Positions 11,445 to 20,409 of a DNA stretch of 64,000 bases are shown one piece after another. The position numbers were made by a program, and so were the translations under genes. The stretch's first letter is position 1, and each line of letters opens with the position of its first letter. The stretch covers positions 186,001 through 250,000 of the forward strand of contig NZ_JADKSO010000002.1 of the NCBI RefSeq assembly GCF_015351245.1. Direction: 5' to 3'. The DNA comes from Rathayibacter sp. VKM Ac-2879 (lineage in GTDB: Bacteria; Actinomycetota; Actinomycetes; Actinomycetales; Microbacteriaceae). The notes beneath the pieces were generated by a model. The model was given only the letters and a program-made list of their open reading frames with translations. It was not told the DNA's origin and did no database searches.

Positions 11445-13076
11445 ATGACATCCGCATCCACTCGCGGGACCCGCGCACTTGCCGCAGCGGCAGGCTTCGC
11501 CGCGGTCGCGCTCGTGCTCACGGGGTGCGCCGCCGGCGGCTCGTCCGGCGGCAGCGCCGGAGGGGTCCTGACCATCGGCACCACCGACAAGATCACGACT
11601 CTCGACCCCGCCGGCTCGTACGACAACGGCTCCTTCGCCGTGATGAACCAGGTGTTCCCGTTCCTGATGAACACCCCCTACGGCAGCCCCGACGTCGAGC
11701 CCGACATCGCCGAGTCGGCCTCCTTCACTTCGCCGACCGACTACACGGTGAAGCTGAAGGAGGGACTGAAGTGGGCCAACGGCCACGCCCTCACCTCCTC
11801 CGACGTGAAGTTCTCGTTCGACCGCCAGCTGAAGATCGCGGACGTGAACGGGCCGTCCTCCCTCCTCGCCAACCTCGACAGCGTCGCGGCCCCCGACGAC
11901 GTCACGGTCGTCTTCACCCTCAAGTCCGAGAACGACCAGACGTTCCCGCAGGTGCTCTCGAGCCCGGCCGGTCCCATCGTGGACGAAGAGGCCTTCTCGG
12001 CGGACGCGCTCACGCCCGACTCCGATATCGTCTCGGCCGACGCCTTCGCGGGCCAGTACACGATCACGAACTACGACCTCAACAACCTCATCCAGTACAA
12101 GGCGTATCCGGACTACAAGGGTCTGCTCGGCCCGGCCAAGACCGGCACCGTCAATGTCAAGTACTACGCCGACTCCTCGAACCTCAAGCTGGACATCCAG
12201 GAGGGGAACATCGACGTCGCGTTCCGCAGCCTCTCGGCGACCGACATCGAGGATCTGCGCGGTAACGACAAGGTGAAGGTGGTCGACGGTCCCGGAGGCG
12301 AGATCCGCTACATCGTCTTCAACTTCGACACCCAGCCGTACGGCGCGACGACCGCGGAGGCGGACGCGGGCAAAGCGCTCGCCGTGCGCCAGGCGGTGGC
12401 CGACCTGATCAACCGTGACGAGATCGCGAAGCAGGTCTACAAGGGCACCTACACCCCGCTCTACTCGTACGTCCCCGCGGGCCTCACCGGCGCGGTCGAG
12501 CCACTCAAGTCGCTCTACGGCGACGGCAACGGCGCGCCGGACACCGAGAAGGCCAAGGCCACCCTCGAGGCGGCGGGAGTGACCACTCCCATCACGCTCA
12601 ACCTCCAGTACTCGAACGACCACTACGGTCCGTCGTCGGGCGACGAGTACGCGCTGATCAAGGACCAGCTGGAGTCGTCGGGCCTGTTCACCGTCAACCT
12701 GCAGACGACCGAGTGGGTGCAGTACTCGAAGGATCGCTCGAGCGACGTCTACCCGGCGTACCAGCTCGGGTGGTTCCCTGACTACTCCGACGCCGACAAC
12801 TACCTGTCGCCGTTCTTCGTCAAGAAGAACTTCCTCGCGAACCACTTCGACGACGCCGAGGTGCAGGGTCTGATCGCGCAGCAGGTCTCCACGACCGACG
12901 CGTCCGCCCGTACGGCGATCATCGAGCAGATCCAGGAGAAGGTGGCCGAGCAGCTCTCGACCGTCCCCTACCTCCAGGGCTCGCAGGTCGCCGTCGTCGG
13001 CAGTGCGGTGAGCGGGGCCGAATCGACGCTCGACGCCTCGTTCAAGTTCCGCTATGCGGCGCTGAGCAAGAGCTGA
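11445..13076 (+). CDS. ABC transporter substrate-binding lipoprotein, peptide family (SBP_bac_5)
   Basis: This 543-residue extracytoplasmic receptor belongs to an oligopeptide/dipeptide-type ABC transporter. The signal peptide (residues 1-27) ends in the lipobox LTGC, so C28 is the lipid-modified residue anchoring it to the membrane. The mature protein begins with a Gly/Ser-rich linker and then the SBP family 5 fold, with segments such as LKEGLKWANGHALTSSDVKFSF. Peptides are the usual ligands, but nickel, glycosides and other solutes are also bound by this family. The ATG 11445 is preceded by AGGAAGAGG. The 210-base region upstream has a small GTGACG/CGTCAC hairpin (about 11368-11384) and no clear promoter. 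Confidence 0.93.
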   Translation: MTSASTRGTRALAAAAGFAAVALVLTGCAAGGSSGGSAGGVLTIGTTDKITTLDPAGSYDNGSFAVMNQVFPFLMNTPYGSPDVEPDIAESASFTSPTDYTVKLKEGLKWANGHALTSSDVKFSFDRQLKIADVNGPSSLLANLDSVAAPDDVTVVFTLKSENDQTFPQVLSSPAGPIVDEEAFSADALTPDSDIVSADAFAGQYTITNYDLNNLIQYKAYPDYKGLLGPAKTGTVNVKYYADSSNLKLDIQEGNIDVAFRSLSATDIEDLRGNDKVKVVDGPGGEIRYIVFNFDTQPYGATTAEADAGKALAVRQAVADLINRDEIAKQVYKGTYTPLYSYVPAGLTGAVEPLKSLYGDGNGAPDTEKAKATLEAAGVTTPITLNLQYSNDHYGPSSGDEYALIKDQLESSGLFTVNLQTTEWVQYSKDRSSDVYPAYQLGWFPDYSDADNYLSPFFVKKNFLANHFDDAEVQGLIAQQVSTTDASARTAIIEQIQEKVAEQLSTVPYLQGSQVAVVGSAVSGAESTLDASFKFRYAALSKS

Positions 13077-13089
13077 CCCACTCCCGCCG

Positions 13090-13123
13090 CGGCCGGCGCC
13101 TCCTCGACGGGAGGCGCCGGCCG
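13090..13123 (+). terminator. intra-operon hairpin between receptor and permease genes
   Basis: A perfect 14-bp GC-rich stem (13090-13103 with 13110-13123) and 6-base loop fill the 67-base gap between the lipoprotein and permease genes. In ABC operons such hairpins commonly stabilise the receptor message or terminate most transcripts, which gives excess receptor over membrane parts. The TTCCTCT after it is only weakly U-rich, so a partial terminator is likely. Confidence 0.65.
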
Positions 13124-13143
13124 TTCCTCTCGAAAGGCATCAC

Positions 13144-14223
13144 GTGACGACAGCCACGACGGTCGCGGCGACGGCGCCTGGTCGGCGCCCGCGCGGCTCG
13201 GGAGGGGGACTCGGGCGCTACCTGCTCGTCCGCTTCCTGCTCATCATCCCGACCGTCTTCATCCTCGTGACGATGGTGTTCCTCCTCATGCGCTCGACGG
13301 GCGACCCGATCACGGCTGCCCTCGGAGGCCGCTTGAGCGCCGACCAGCTCGCCGAGCGTGTCGCCGCAGCCGGGTACGACCGACCGCTGATCGTGCAGTA
13401 CCTCGAGTACCTCGGCGGTCTCCTCCGCGGCGACTTCGGCACCACGCTGAGCGACAACCGTCCCGTGACCGAGGTGCTGCTCACCTACGGCACCGCGACG
13501 CTCGAGCTCGCGTTCTACGCGCTCATCGTGGCGTTCATCGTCGGCATCCCGCTCGGAATGCTCGCCGCCTATCACCGCGATCGCCTGCCGGACGCGGTGC
13601 TCCGCGTCTTCGCGATCCTCTGCTACGCGACTCCCGTGTTCTTCGCGGGCCTGCTGCTGAAGCTCGTGTTCTCGGTCTGGCTCAAGTGGTTCCCCGTGGC
13701 GGGACGTGCCTCGACGAGCACAGAGCTGTCGTTGCAGTTCCTCCCGAACAGGACGGGCATCTACCTCATCGACGCGATCCAGACCGGCGATCCGGCGGCG
13801 ATCGGCGATGTGCTCTCGCACGCGGTGCTGCCGGCGATCGCGCTCGGTCTGCTGACCGCGGGGATCTTCCTCCGCCTGGTGCGCACGAACGTGATAGGCA
13901 CCCTCGGTACCGACTATGTCGACGCAGCGCGCTCGCGGGGAGTCGGAGAGTTCCGTCTGGTGCGCACGCACGCCTACCGGCCGGCGCTCATCCCGATCAT
14001 CACGGTGATCGGTTTGCAGATCGCGCTCCTGCTGGGCGGCGCCGTCCTGACCGAGACGACCTTCGAGTGGAAGGGCCTCGGCTTCCAGCTCGCCCAATAC
14101 CTCCAGGCGCGCGACTTCGTCGCCGTGCAGGGGATCGTGGCGCTGCTGGCCGTGATCGTCGCCGTCACCAACTTCATCGTCGACGTCATCGCGGCGCTCA
14201 TCGACCCGCGAGTGAGGTACTGA
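13144..14223 (+). CDS. ABC transporter permease, DppB/OppB type
   Basis: This 359-residue inner-membrane permease has an N-terminal cytoplasmic tail of about 25 residues, a first membrane helix, and the binding-protein-dependent transport domain. The cytoplasmic coupling loop is DYVDAARSRGVGEFRLVRTH, followed by a conserved LGGAVLTETTFEWKGLG segment. This arrangement identifies the first of the two permeases in peptide transporters. The GTG at 13144 follows GAAAGG. The next permease starts two bases after the stop. Confidence 0.93.
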   Translation: MTTATTVAATAPGRRPRGSGGGLGRYLLVRFLLIIPTVFILVTMVFLLMRSTGDPITAALGGRLSADQLAERVAAAGYDRPLIVQYLEYLGGLLRGDFGTTLSDNRPVTEVLLTYGTATLELAFYALIVAFIVGIPLGMLAAYHRDRLPDAVLRVFAILCYATPVFFAGLLLKLVFSVWLKWFPVAGRASTSTELSLQFLPNRTGIYLIDAIQTGDPAAIGDVLSHAVLPAIALGLLTAGIFLRLVRTNVIGTLGTDYVDAARSRGVGEFRLVRTHAYRPALIPIITVIGLQIALLLGGAVLTETTFEWKGLGFQLAQYLQARDFVAVQGIVALLAVIVAVTNFIVDVIAALIDPRVRY

Positions 14224-14225
14224 TC

Positions 14226-15281
14226 ATGAGCAGCACTGCATCGGCGCACCCGCGGCGCCGTCTCGTCGACCGCCTGCCGGTCGTGCATCAGCTCCGGCAG
14301 AGCGTGGGGCTCCAAAGGGGGATGCTCGTCGCGGGTCTCGTCATCACGGGCGTGTTCCTGCTGGTCGCCGTCTTCGCCCCGGTGATCGCGCCCTACGGGT
14401 ATGCGCAGCTTCGTTCGGGCGACATCGCCTTCGGGGCGCAAGAGCCGCCGAGCGCGCAGCACCTGCTCGGCACGACGGCCGGCGGGTACGACGTCCTCTC
14501 GCGAACGCTGTGGGGCGCGCAGACCGCAGTCCTCGTCATCCTCGTGGCGGTGGTCCTGTCGATCTTCCTCGGGGTGTTCCTCGGTCTGGTCTCGGGCTAT
14601 CTCGGCGGGTGGCTCGATCGGGTGCTCGTCGTCATCTGCGATGCGATCTATGCCTTCCCCACGCTGCTGCTCGCGATCGTGATGTCGATCGTCATCTCGG
14701 GCGGTCAGTCGGACCTCTGGGCGGGCATCGTCGCGGCGGCGGTGTCGATCACCGTCGTCTACATCCCGCAGTACTTCCGCGTGATCCGCGCCGAGACCGT
14801 GCGGATCAAGGGCGAGGCCTTCGTCGAATCGGCGAAGGTGATCGGAGCGTCGACGCCGCGCATCATGGTCCGGCACGTGCTCCGCAACGCGACTCGGACG
14901 CTGCCGCTGATCTTCACGCTCAACTCCTCGGAGGCGATCCTCACCCTTGCTGGCCTGGGCTTCCTCGGCTTCGGCATCGAGCCGACGTCGGCCGCCGAGT
15001 GGGGCTACGACCTCAACAAGGCCCTCTCGGACGTGACGAGCGGGATCTGGTGGACGTCGGTCTTCCCGGGCCTCGCCATCGTCCTGGCGGTGCTGGGCAT
15101 CACCCTCGTCGGCGAGAGCCTCAACGACCTGGCCGACCCTCGCCTGCGCGGTCGTCGGGCGGTGGCGGCGGGAGCCGGCGACGTCGCCGCGACCTCGGTC
15201 GTCCCGGGCGGCGTGCTCGTCGCCGACGGGCTGGAGACGCCGGGGCACGATCCCGTCGCCGGAGTGGAGAAGACGCGATGA
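14226..15281 (+). CDS. ABC transporter permease, DppC/OppC type
   Basis: This second permease of 351 residues has the N-terminal OppC_N helix (GMLVAGLVITGVFLLVAVFA) and then the transport domain. The coupling loop contains GEAFVESAKVIGASTPRIM, and GLGFLGFGIEPTSAAEWG is the family's C-terminal signature. An extended hydrophilic tail of about 50 residues follows the last helix and is unusual. ATG 14226 lies just after the upstream stop. Its own stop overlaps the ATP-binding gene as ATGA. Confidence 0.93.
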   Translation: MSSTASAHPRRRLVDRLPVVHQLRQSVGLQRGMLVAGLVITGVFLLVAVFAPVIAPYGYAQLRSGDIAFGAQEPPSAQHLLGTTAGGYDVLSRTLWGAQTAVLVILVAVVLSIFLGVFLGLVSGYLGGWLDRVLVVICDAIYAFPTLLLAIVMSIVISGGQSDLWAGIVAAAVSITVVYIPQYFRVIRAETVRIKGEAFVESAKVIGASTPRIMVRHVLRNATRTLPLIFTLNSSEAILTLAGLGFLGFGIEPTSAAEWGYDLNKALSDVTSGIWWTSVFPGLAIVLAVLGITLVGESLNDLADPRLRGRRAVAAGAGDVAATSVVPGGVLVADGLETPGHDPVAGVEKTR

Positions 15282-17023
15282 GCGAGCAGCGCCCGAGCGA
15301 TCGGCAGCGGCCCACCGACGCCGGGAGTCCGCGTCCGATCGTCGACATCACCGACCTCGAGGTCGCCTTCGCGAGCGATCGCGGAGCCGTGCGGGCGGTC
15401 GCGGGAGTCAGCCTCCGCGTCGAGCGCGGCGAGGTGCTCGCCATCGTCGGCGAGTCCGGCAGCGGCAAGACCGTGACCGCGAAGACGATCCTGGGCCTCT
15501 TGCCCGAGACGGCGACTGCCTCGGGGGTCGTCCTGCTCTCGACAAAGGACGGCAGCGCCTCCACCGACGTGGTCTCGGCGTCGAAGGCGCGCTTGCGCGA
15601 GCTGCGCGGCACCGACGTGGCGATGGTGTTCCAAGAACCGGGGACGGCGTTGAACCCTGTCTTCACCGTCGGCTGGCAGATCGCCGAGGGGCTGCGTGCG
15701 CACGGCTCGATCTCGAAGAGGGCGGCGCGTGCCCGCGCCATCGACATCCTCCGCACCGTCGGCATTCCCGAGCCCGAAAAGCGGGTGGACTACTACCCGC
15801 ACCAGTTCTCGGGAGGCCAGAAGCAGCGTGTCGTGATCGCGATGGCCCTCGTGCTCGACCCCGGGCTCATCGTCGCCGACGAGCCGACCACGGCGCTCGA
15901 CGTGACGGTGCAGGCCGAGATCCTCGACCTCCTCCGCCGCTGCCGCGACGACTTCGGCACCTCGATCGTGCTGATCACGCACAACATGGGCGTCGTCGCC
16001 GACCTCGCCGATCGCGTGGCCGTCATGTACCAGGGCGAGCTCGTCGAGGAGGCGAGCGTCGCCGAGCTCTTCGCCGCCCCTCAGGCGGAGTACACACAGA
16101 AGCTGCTGGCCGCGGTCCCGCACGTCGGCCAGGGCGTCCAGCGCGCGAAGGACCGTGCGCGCGAGCGAGCGCAGGCGCCCGAGTCGGCGACGCTCGTCGA
16201 GGCCGACGCGCTGACGATCCGGTACCCGGGTCGCCTGGGCAGCCCCGGCTTCCTCGCGGTCGACGGCGTCTCGTTCCGCATCAGGGCGGGGGAGGTGCTC
16301 GGGCTCGTCGGCGAGAGCGGCTCGGGCAAGACGACGATCGGCCGGGCCATCGCCGGGCTCACGCCGGTCACGGGCGGCTCTCTCCGCGTGCTGGGCAAGG
16401 AGATGCGCGGCATTCGCGAACGCTCGTTCCGTCCTGTTCGCGGCGACATCGGCTTCGTGTTCCAGGATCCGGCGTCGAGCTTCAACCCGCTGCTCACGAT
16501 CGCCGAGTGTGTTGCCGAGCCGTTGATCGTCCACGGGCGCTTTCCGGAGGCACGCGCGGCTCGACGCCGCGTCGACGAGCTTCTCGAGGCGGTGCAGCTG
16601 CCGCACTCATACGGCGACCGCTACCCGCACGAGCTCTCGGGTGGCCAGCGCCAGAGGGCAAGCCTCGCCCGGGCGCTCGCCCTCGAACCGAAGCTGTTGA
16701 TCGCCGACGAGCCCACCTCGGCGCTCGACGTGTCGGTGCAGGCTCGAGTCCTGGAGCTGTTCGCCGAGTTGCAGCGCGAGTTCGGTTTCGCCTCGCTGTT
16801 CATCAGCCATGACCTCGCCGTCGTCGATCTGCTCGCCGACCGCATCGCGGTGCTGTACCGCGGCGAGTTGGTCGAGGAGGGAACGGGCGCCGAGGTGCTC
16901 GCGGCCCCCCAGCACCCCTACACGCAGCGACTGCTCGCCTCCCTGCCCGTTCCCGACCCGGTCGAGCAGGCCCGGCGGCGGGAGCTGTTGCGGCACCTCA
17001 GCGACGCGGAGTCGCGCGCGTGA
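15278..17023 (+). CDS. ABC transporter ATP-binding protein, DppD-DppF fusion
   Basis: This 581-residue protein carries two complete nucleotide-binding domains, each with Walker A GESGSGKT (near residues 61 and 346), an ABC signature (QFSGGQKQR and ELSGGQRQR), Walker B ending in ADEPT and a switch histidine (ITHNMG and ISHDLA). The first half corresponds to OppD/DppD and the second to OppF/DppF, so this gene alone supplies both ATPases needed by the two permeases. Oligopeptide-type C-terminal extensions follow each domain. The start overlaps the preceding stop by four bases, and its stop overlaps the next GTG. Confidence 0.94.
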   Translation: MSEQRPSDRQRPTDAGSPRPIVDITDLEVAFASDRGAVRAVAGVSLRVERGEVLAIVGESGSGKTVTAKTILGLLPETATASGVVLLSTKDGSASTDVVSASKARLRELRGTDVAMVFQEPGTALNPVFTVGWQIAEGLRAHGSISKRAARARAIDILRTVGIPEPEKRVDYYPHQFSGGQKQRVVIAMALVLDPGLIVADEPTTALDVTVQAEILDLLRRCRDDFGTSIVLITHNMGVVADLADRVAVMYQGELVEEASVAELFAAPQAEYTQKLLAAVPHVGQGVQRAKDRARERAQAPESATLVEADALTIRYPGRLGSPGFLAVDGVSFRIRAGEVLGLVGESGSGKTTIGRAIAGLTPVTGGSLRVLGKEMRGIRERSFRPVRGDIGFVFQDPASSFNPLLTIAECVAEPLIVHGRFPEARAARRRVDELLEAVQLPHSYGDRYPHELSGGQRQRASLARALALEPKLLIADEPTSALDVSVQARVLELFAELQREFGFASLFISHDLAVVDLLADRIAVLYRGELVEEGTGAEVLAAPQHPYTQRLLASLPVPDPVEQARRRELLRHLSDAESRA

Positions 17024-17895
17024 GCCGGACCGCCTCGGCGGCGGCTGCGGTCATCGTCGACGACCTCAGCGTCGAGTACCCGCCGCACGGCATCAGTCGT
17101 CAGTGGTCGGCGTTGCGGGGGATCTCCCTCCGGGTCGAGCCGGGGGAAGTGCTCGGGATCCTCGGTGGCAGCGGTTCGGGCAAGTCGACGCTCGCGCGAG
17201 TGCTCGGAGGAGACGGGCTGGTCGCGGCGAGCGGCCGGAACCGCCCCGTGATCACGGGAGGCGACGCCACGGTCGCGGGGCACCGCCTCCGTCACTTGCC
17301 CTCTCGCGAAGTCAAGCGCTTCACCTTCGATGTCGCGTTCCTCGCCCAGGACGCGGGGGCGGCCCTGCGACCTGAGCTGACCGTGTCGGAGCTGATCGCC
17401 GAGCCGATCTTCCTCCGCGATCGGCGATACGACCCGCGCAGCGCCGCGGTGCGGGTGGCGACCCTGCTCGACGCGGTGCACCTCCCGCTGTTCCTACTCG
17501 ACCGCTACCCCTACGAGCTCTCGAGCGGGCAGAGGCAGCGCGTCGCCATTGCACGCGCCCTCGTGCTGGACCCGATCGTGCTGATCGCCGACGAGCCGAC
17601 CGCGGGAATCGATGCGACGGTGCGCGAATCGATCGTCGATCTGCTCGCCGATCTGCGTCGGAGGGAGGGGTTCGCCGCCGTGGTCGTCAGTCACGACATC
17701 GACGTGCTCAGCCGCGCGACCGACCGGATCGCGGTCCTGGTCTCGGGCGAGGTGGTCGCCTACGGCCCGCTGCTCGAGGTGCTGACGACCTCCCGACATC
17801 CCTACGTGCGCGAGCTCGGCGCTGCGTTCGCCGAGTATGAGCGCTTCGACGCCTCTCGTGCCCAACGCGCCGCCGAGGCGGAGGAGACGGGATGA
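17020..17895 (+). CDS. additional ABC transporter ATP-binding protein
   Basis: This is a third nucleotide-binding domain in the operon, 291 residues, with Walker A GGSGSGKS near residue 50, signature ELSSGQRQR, Walker B ending VLIADEPT and switch histidine in VVSHDIDV. It resembles peptide/nickel-type ATPases but has a divergent Q-loop region (AFLAQDAGAALRPELT). A standard transporter needs only two such domains, already provided by the fusion upstream, so this subunit may replace one of them, pair with another permease, or be regulatory. GTGA overlap with the preceding stop and ATGA overlap with the next gene show tight coupling. Confidence 0.88.
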   Translation: MSRTASAAAAVIVDDLSVEYPPHGISRQWSALRGISLRVEPGEVLGILGGSGSGKSTLARVLGGDGLVAASGRNRPVITGGDATVAGHRLRHLPSREVKRFTFDVAFLAQDAGAALRPELTVSELIAEPIFLRDRRYDPRSAAVRVATLLDAVHLPLFLLDRYPYELSSGQRQRVAIARALVLDPIVLIADEPTAGIDATVRESIVDLLADLRRREGFAAVVVSHDIDVLSRATDRIAVLVSGEVVAYGPLLEVLTTSRHPYVRELGAAFAEYERFDASRAQRAAEAEETG

Positions 17896-18815
17896 GCGCG
17901 CCGCGAGTCGCCGTGCTCCCACGCCCGAAGCCTGTCTTCGTCGAGGCGGTCGACGCCGGCGGAGGAGTCGTGGTCGGTCTCGACGAGGAGCCCGACGCGC
18001 TCCTCTGGCTCTCGTACGGGCGCACGGAGGAGCTGGCCGAGATCCTCCGGACGCACCCGAGCGTGCGCTGGGTGCAGCTGCCGTGGGCCGGCGTCGATGT
18101 GTTCGCCTCCGTCCTCGCCACGTCCCGCAGCGATCTGGTCTGGACCAGCGCGAAGGGCGCCTACGCCGAGCCGGTGGCCGAGCATGCCCTCGCCCTCACT
18201 CTCGCGCTTCTGCGCTCGCTGCCCGAGCGCGCCCGCGCCTGCTCGTGGGGCGAGAAGCGCGCCGTCACGCTGCACCGCTCCCGCGTGGTCATCGTGGGAG
18301 CGGGCGGGATCGCCCTCGAGCTGCTGCGCCTCCTGAGTGTGTTCGACGCTCACGTGACGATCGTCCGCCGCGGCGGCGAGCCGGTGAAGGGGGCGGAGCG
18401 CACGGTGACGAGTGGTCGACTGCCCGAGGTGGTCGCGGACGCCGATGTGCTCGTGCTGGCAGCGGCCGCCACGGGCGGCACCGAGCGGATGGTCGACGCG
18501 GCTCTGCTGGGTCGTCTGCCACGGCATGCGGTGCTCGTGAACGTTGCGCGCGGGAGCCTGGTCGACACGGATGCGCTCGGTGCGGCGCTGGCCGAGGGGC
18601 GCATCGCCGGCGCCGCGCTCGATGTGACCGACCCGGAGCCGCTCCCCGAGGGGCACCCTCTCTGGAGTGAGCCGCGTTGCCTGATCACTCCGCACAGCGC
18701 TGACACGCCCGAGATGACTGCGCCGTTGCTCGCGGAGCGCGTGCGCGAGAACGTCGCGGCCTTCGCTTCCGGCGTGCGACTGCTCGGCGTCGTCGATCCG
18801 CACGCGGGCTATTGA
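17892..18815 (+). CDS. D-isomer-specific 2-hydroxyacid dehydrogenase
   Basis: This 307-residue NAD(P)-dependent oxidoreductase has the Rossmann segment VVIVGAGGIALELLRLL (about residues 135-151), the catalytic Arg in NVARGSLVDTDAL, the catalytic Glu in the DVTDPEPLPEGHPLW region and the catalytic His in LITPHSADTPE. The N-terminal substrate domain is divergent and the substrate is unknown; 2-oxoacid/D-2-hydroxyacid interconversion is the family reaction. It is the last gene of the ABC operon (ATGA overlap), which suggests that it acts on an imported solute or its breakdown product. Confidence 0.88.
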   Translation: MSAPRVAVLPRPKPVFVEAVDAGGGVVVGLDEEPDALLWLSYGRTEELAEILRTHPSVRWVQLPWAGVDVFASVLATSRSDLVWTSAKGAYAEPVAEHALALTLALLRSLPERARACSWGEKRAVTLHRSRVVIVGAGGIALELLRLLSVFDAHVTIVRRGGEPVKGAERTVTSGRLPEVVADADVLVLAAAATGGTERMVDAALLGRLPRHAVLVNVARGSLVDTDALGAALAEGRIAGAALDVTDPEPLPEGHPLWSEPRCLITPHSADTPEMTAPLLAERVRENVAAFASGVRLLGVVDPHAGY

Positions 18816-18850
18816 GCCGGCGCCGCGACAGGCCGTCTTTGACATGCGGC

Positions 18851-18891
18851 GCGTACCGCACGGGCGTCGGGTGCGTACCGCACGGGCGTCG
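18851..18891 (+). repeat. short tandem repeat, about two 22-bp units
   Basis: A 19-base sequence beginning GCGTACCGCACGGGCG occurs twice (18851-18869 and 18873-18891) with a 22-base period, upstream of the tRNA-Asn promoter. No function is evident. Confidence 0.7.
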
Positions 18892-18934
18892 CCAGCGGGA
18901 CGAGGGCGGCGGAGCGTCGGCGGTGGCGGCGGAT

Positions 18935-18962
18935 TTGTCTCCCGCGCAGACTTTGCTAAAGT
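18935..18962 (+). promoter_or_regulatory. promoter of tRNA-Asn
   Basis: TTGTCT (-35, 18935-18940) and TAAAGT (-10, 18957-18962) are separated by 16 bases and lie 36 bases before the mature tRNA. This is a good housekeeping-sigma match for a stable-RNA promoter. Confidence 0.65.
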
Positions 18963-18997
18963 AACGGAGTGCTGTTCGCCTCAGGGCGCTCGGCTGA

Positions 18998-19070
18998 TCC
19001 TCGATAGCTCAATTGGCAGAGCAATCGGCTGTTAACCGATAGGTTCTTGGTTCGAGTCCAAGTCGGGGAG
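18998..19070 (+). tRNA. tRNA-Asn (GTT)
   Basis: A complete 73-base cloverleaf is present: 7-bp acceptor stem (18998-19004 with 19063-19069, one T-G pair), D-arm AGCTCAATTGGCAGAGC, anticodon stem ATCGG/CCGAT with loop CTGTTAA giving anticodon GTT, T-arm TTGG-TTCGAGT-CCAA, discriminator G. CCA is not encoded. Confidence 0.97.
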
Positions 19071-19072
19071 CG

Positions 19073-19106
19073 AAGGGCCTGAGACTCCACTCTTGGGCCC
19101 TTTTTT
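19073..19106 (+). terminator. Rho-independent terminator of tRNA-Asn
   Basis: A 7-bp stem (19073-19079 with 19096-19102) is followed by a continuous run of T residues to 19106. This is one of the few classical U-tract terminators in the window. Confidence 0.85.
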
Positions 19107-19155
19107 CATGCCCGGGTGGAGTCATGCGACGTCACCCGCCACGATCGGAGGCGCG

Positions 19156-20268
19156 ATGCGCGAGGACGTGCTCGCCCTTTTGCGCCGACGCCCCGACGTG
19201 GAGGCCCCGGACCTCGTCGCGGTTGACGCGAGCGACCGCCTCCTCCTCGACCTCGCTAACGACCGCGGTCGGATCGGAGTGATCGGTGACGCCTACGGCG
19301 CGCTCACCCTCGCGCTCGCCTCCGAGGGCGCCGAGGTGCGCGTCGTGCAGGATTCGATCGCCGCCGAGCGCGCACTGGCCCTCAACGCCGAGGCCGTGCG
19401 CAGCGCCGGAGTCGGACTTGCACCCTTCTCGATCGTGGACTCGGTCGCCGACGCCGTGCGCGACGCCTCCGCGGTCCTTCTGCGCCTCCCGCGCTCCCTC
19501 GACGCCCTCGCGGCGCTCGCGGCCGAGACCGCGCTCGCGGCTCCCTCCGCGCGGGTCGTCGCCGCGGGGCGCATCAAACACATGAGTCTCGGCATGAACG
19601 AGGTGCTCGCGGCCCGATATGCCCGGGTCGACGTCAGCCTCGCCCGGCAGAAGTCGCGGGCTCTGCTCGCAAGCGAGGCGCGTGCCGAGCAGTCGCCGGC
19701 GCCGGGAGCCGAACGGCGCCTCCTCGCCGAGTCGCGCCTCGAGGTGGTGGCGCTGCCAGGGGCATTCGCTGGCGCTCGGCTCGACCTGGGTACGCGGGCC
19801 CTGCTCGCCGCGCTCGACACGGCCGCGGTCCCGGGAGGCGTCGCCGTCGATCTCGGTTGCGGCACCGGGATCCTCGCGGCCGCCCTGGCCCGCGCGCGCC
19901 CCGACCTCGCAGTCATCGCGACCGACACCTCCCGTGTCGCCGTCGCCTCCGCCCGCGCGACCGCCGACGCGAACGGAGTGGGGGAGCGCGTCACGACCCT
20001 GCGCGACGACAACGCCTCGACTCTCGACGCGGGCTCGGTCGACCTCGTCCTCTGCAATCCTCCGTTCCACTCGGACGGCGCCGTCACCGAGCTGGTCGCG
20101 CGGCGGATGCTGCGCGCGGCCGGGCGGATCCTGCGCCCCGGAGGCGAACTGTGGACCGTCTTCAACTCGCATCTGACTCATCCCGGCGAGCTGCGGCGGT
20201 CGGTCGGCGCGACCGAGATCGTCGCGCGCGACCGCAGGTTCACCGTGACGCGCTCCGTGCGCGGCTGA
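19156..20268 (+). CDS. class I SAM-dependent methyltransferase, RsmC/RlmG family
   Basis: This 370-residue methyltransferase has the two-domain layout of RsmC/RlmG guanine-N2 rRNA methyltransferases: a degenerate N-terminal Rossmann domain (about residues 1-190) and a catalytic C-terminal domain. Motif I is VAVDLGCGTGILAAALA, and the catalytic NPPF motif is in LVLCNPPFHSDGAV. The exact rRNA target (16S or 23S) cannot be decided here. The ATG at 19156 has a GGAGG site; the reading frame extends upstream into the tRNA terminator, which is not coding. A likely actinobacterial member of this family is often just called methyltransferase. Confidence 0.85.
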   Translation: MREDVLALLRRRPDVEAPDLVAVDASDRLLLDLANDRGRIGVIGDAYGALTLALASEGAEVRVVQDSIAAERALALNAEAVRSAGVGLAPFSIVDSVADAVRDASAVLLRLPRSLDALAALAAETALAAPSARVVAAGRIKHMSLGMNEVLAARYARVDVSLARQKSRALLASEARAEQSPAPGAERRLLAESRLEVVALPGAFAGARLDLGTRALLAALDTAAVPGGVAVDLGCGTGILAAALARARPDLAVIATDTSRVAVASARATADANGVGERVTTLRDDNASTLDAGSVDLVLCNPPFHSDGAVTELVARRMLRAAGRILRPGGELWTVFNSHLTHPGELRRSVGATEIVARDRRFTVTRSVRG

Positions 20269-20409
20269 TCCGCCGCCCGGTCCGCGGCGCGCCCGCCACG
20301 GGCGCCGATCCCCGCAAGCCCCCGCGCCGGCTCAGCGATCCTCACCCCCCGCGGGTACCATCGCTCACCGGCGTCCCCCACGCCGAGAGACCCATCATCG
20401 GAGGCCGTC

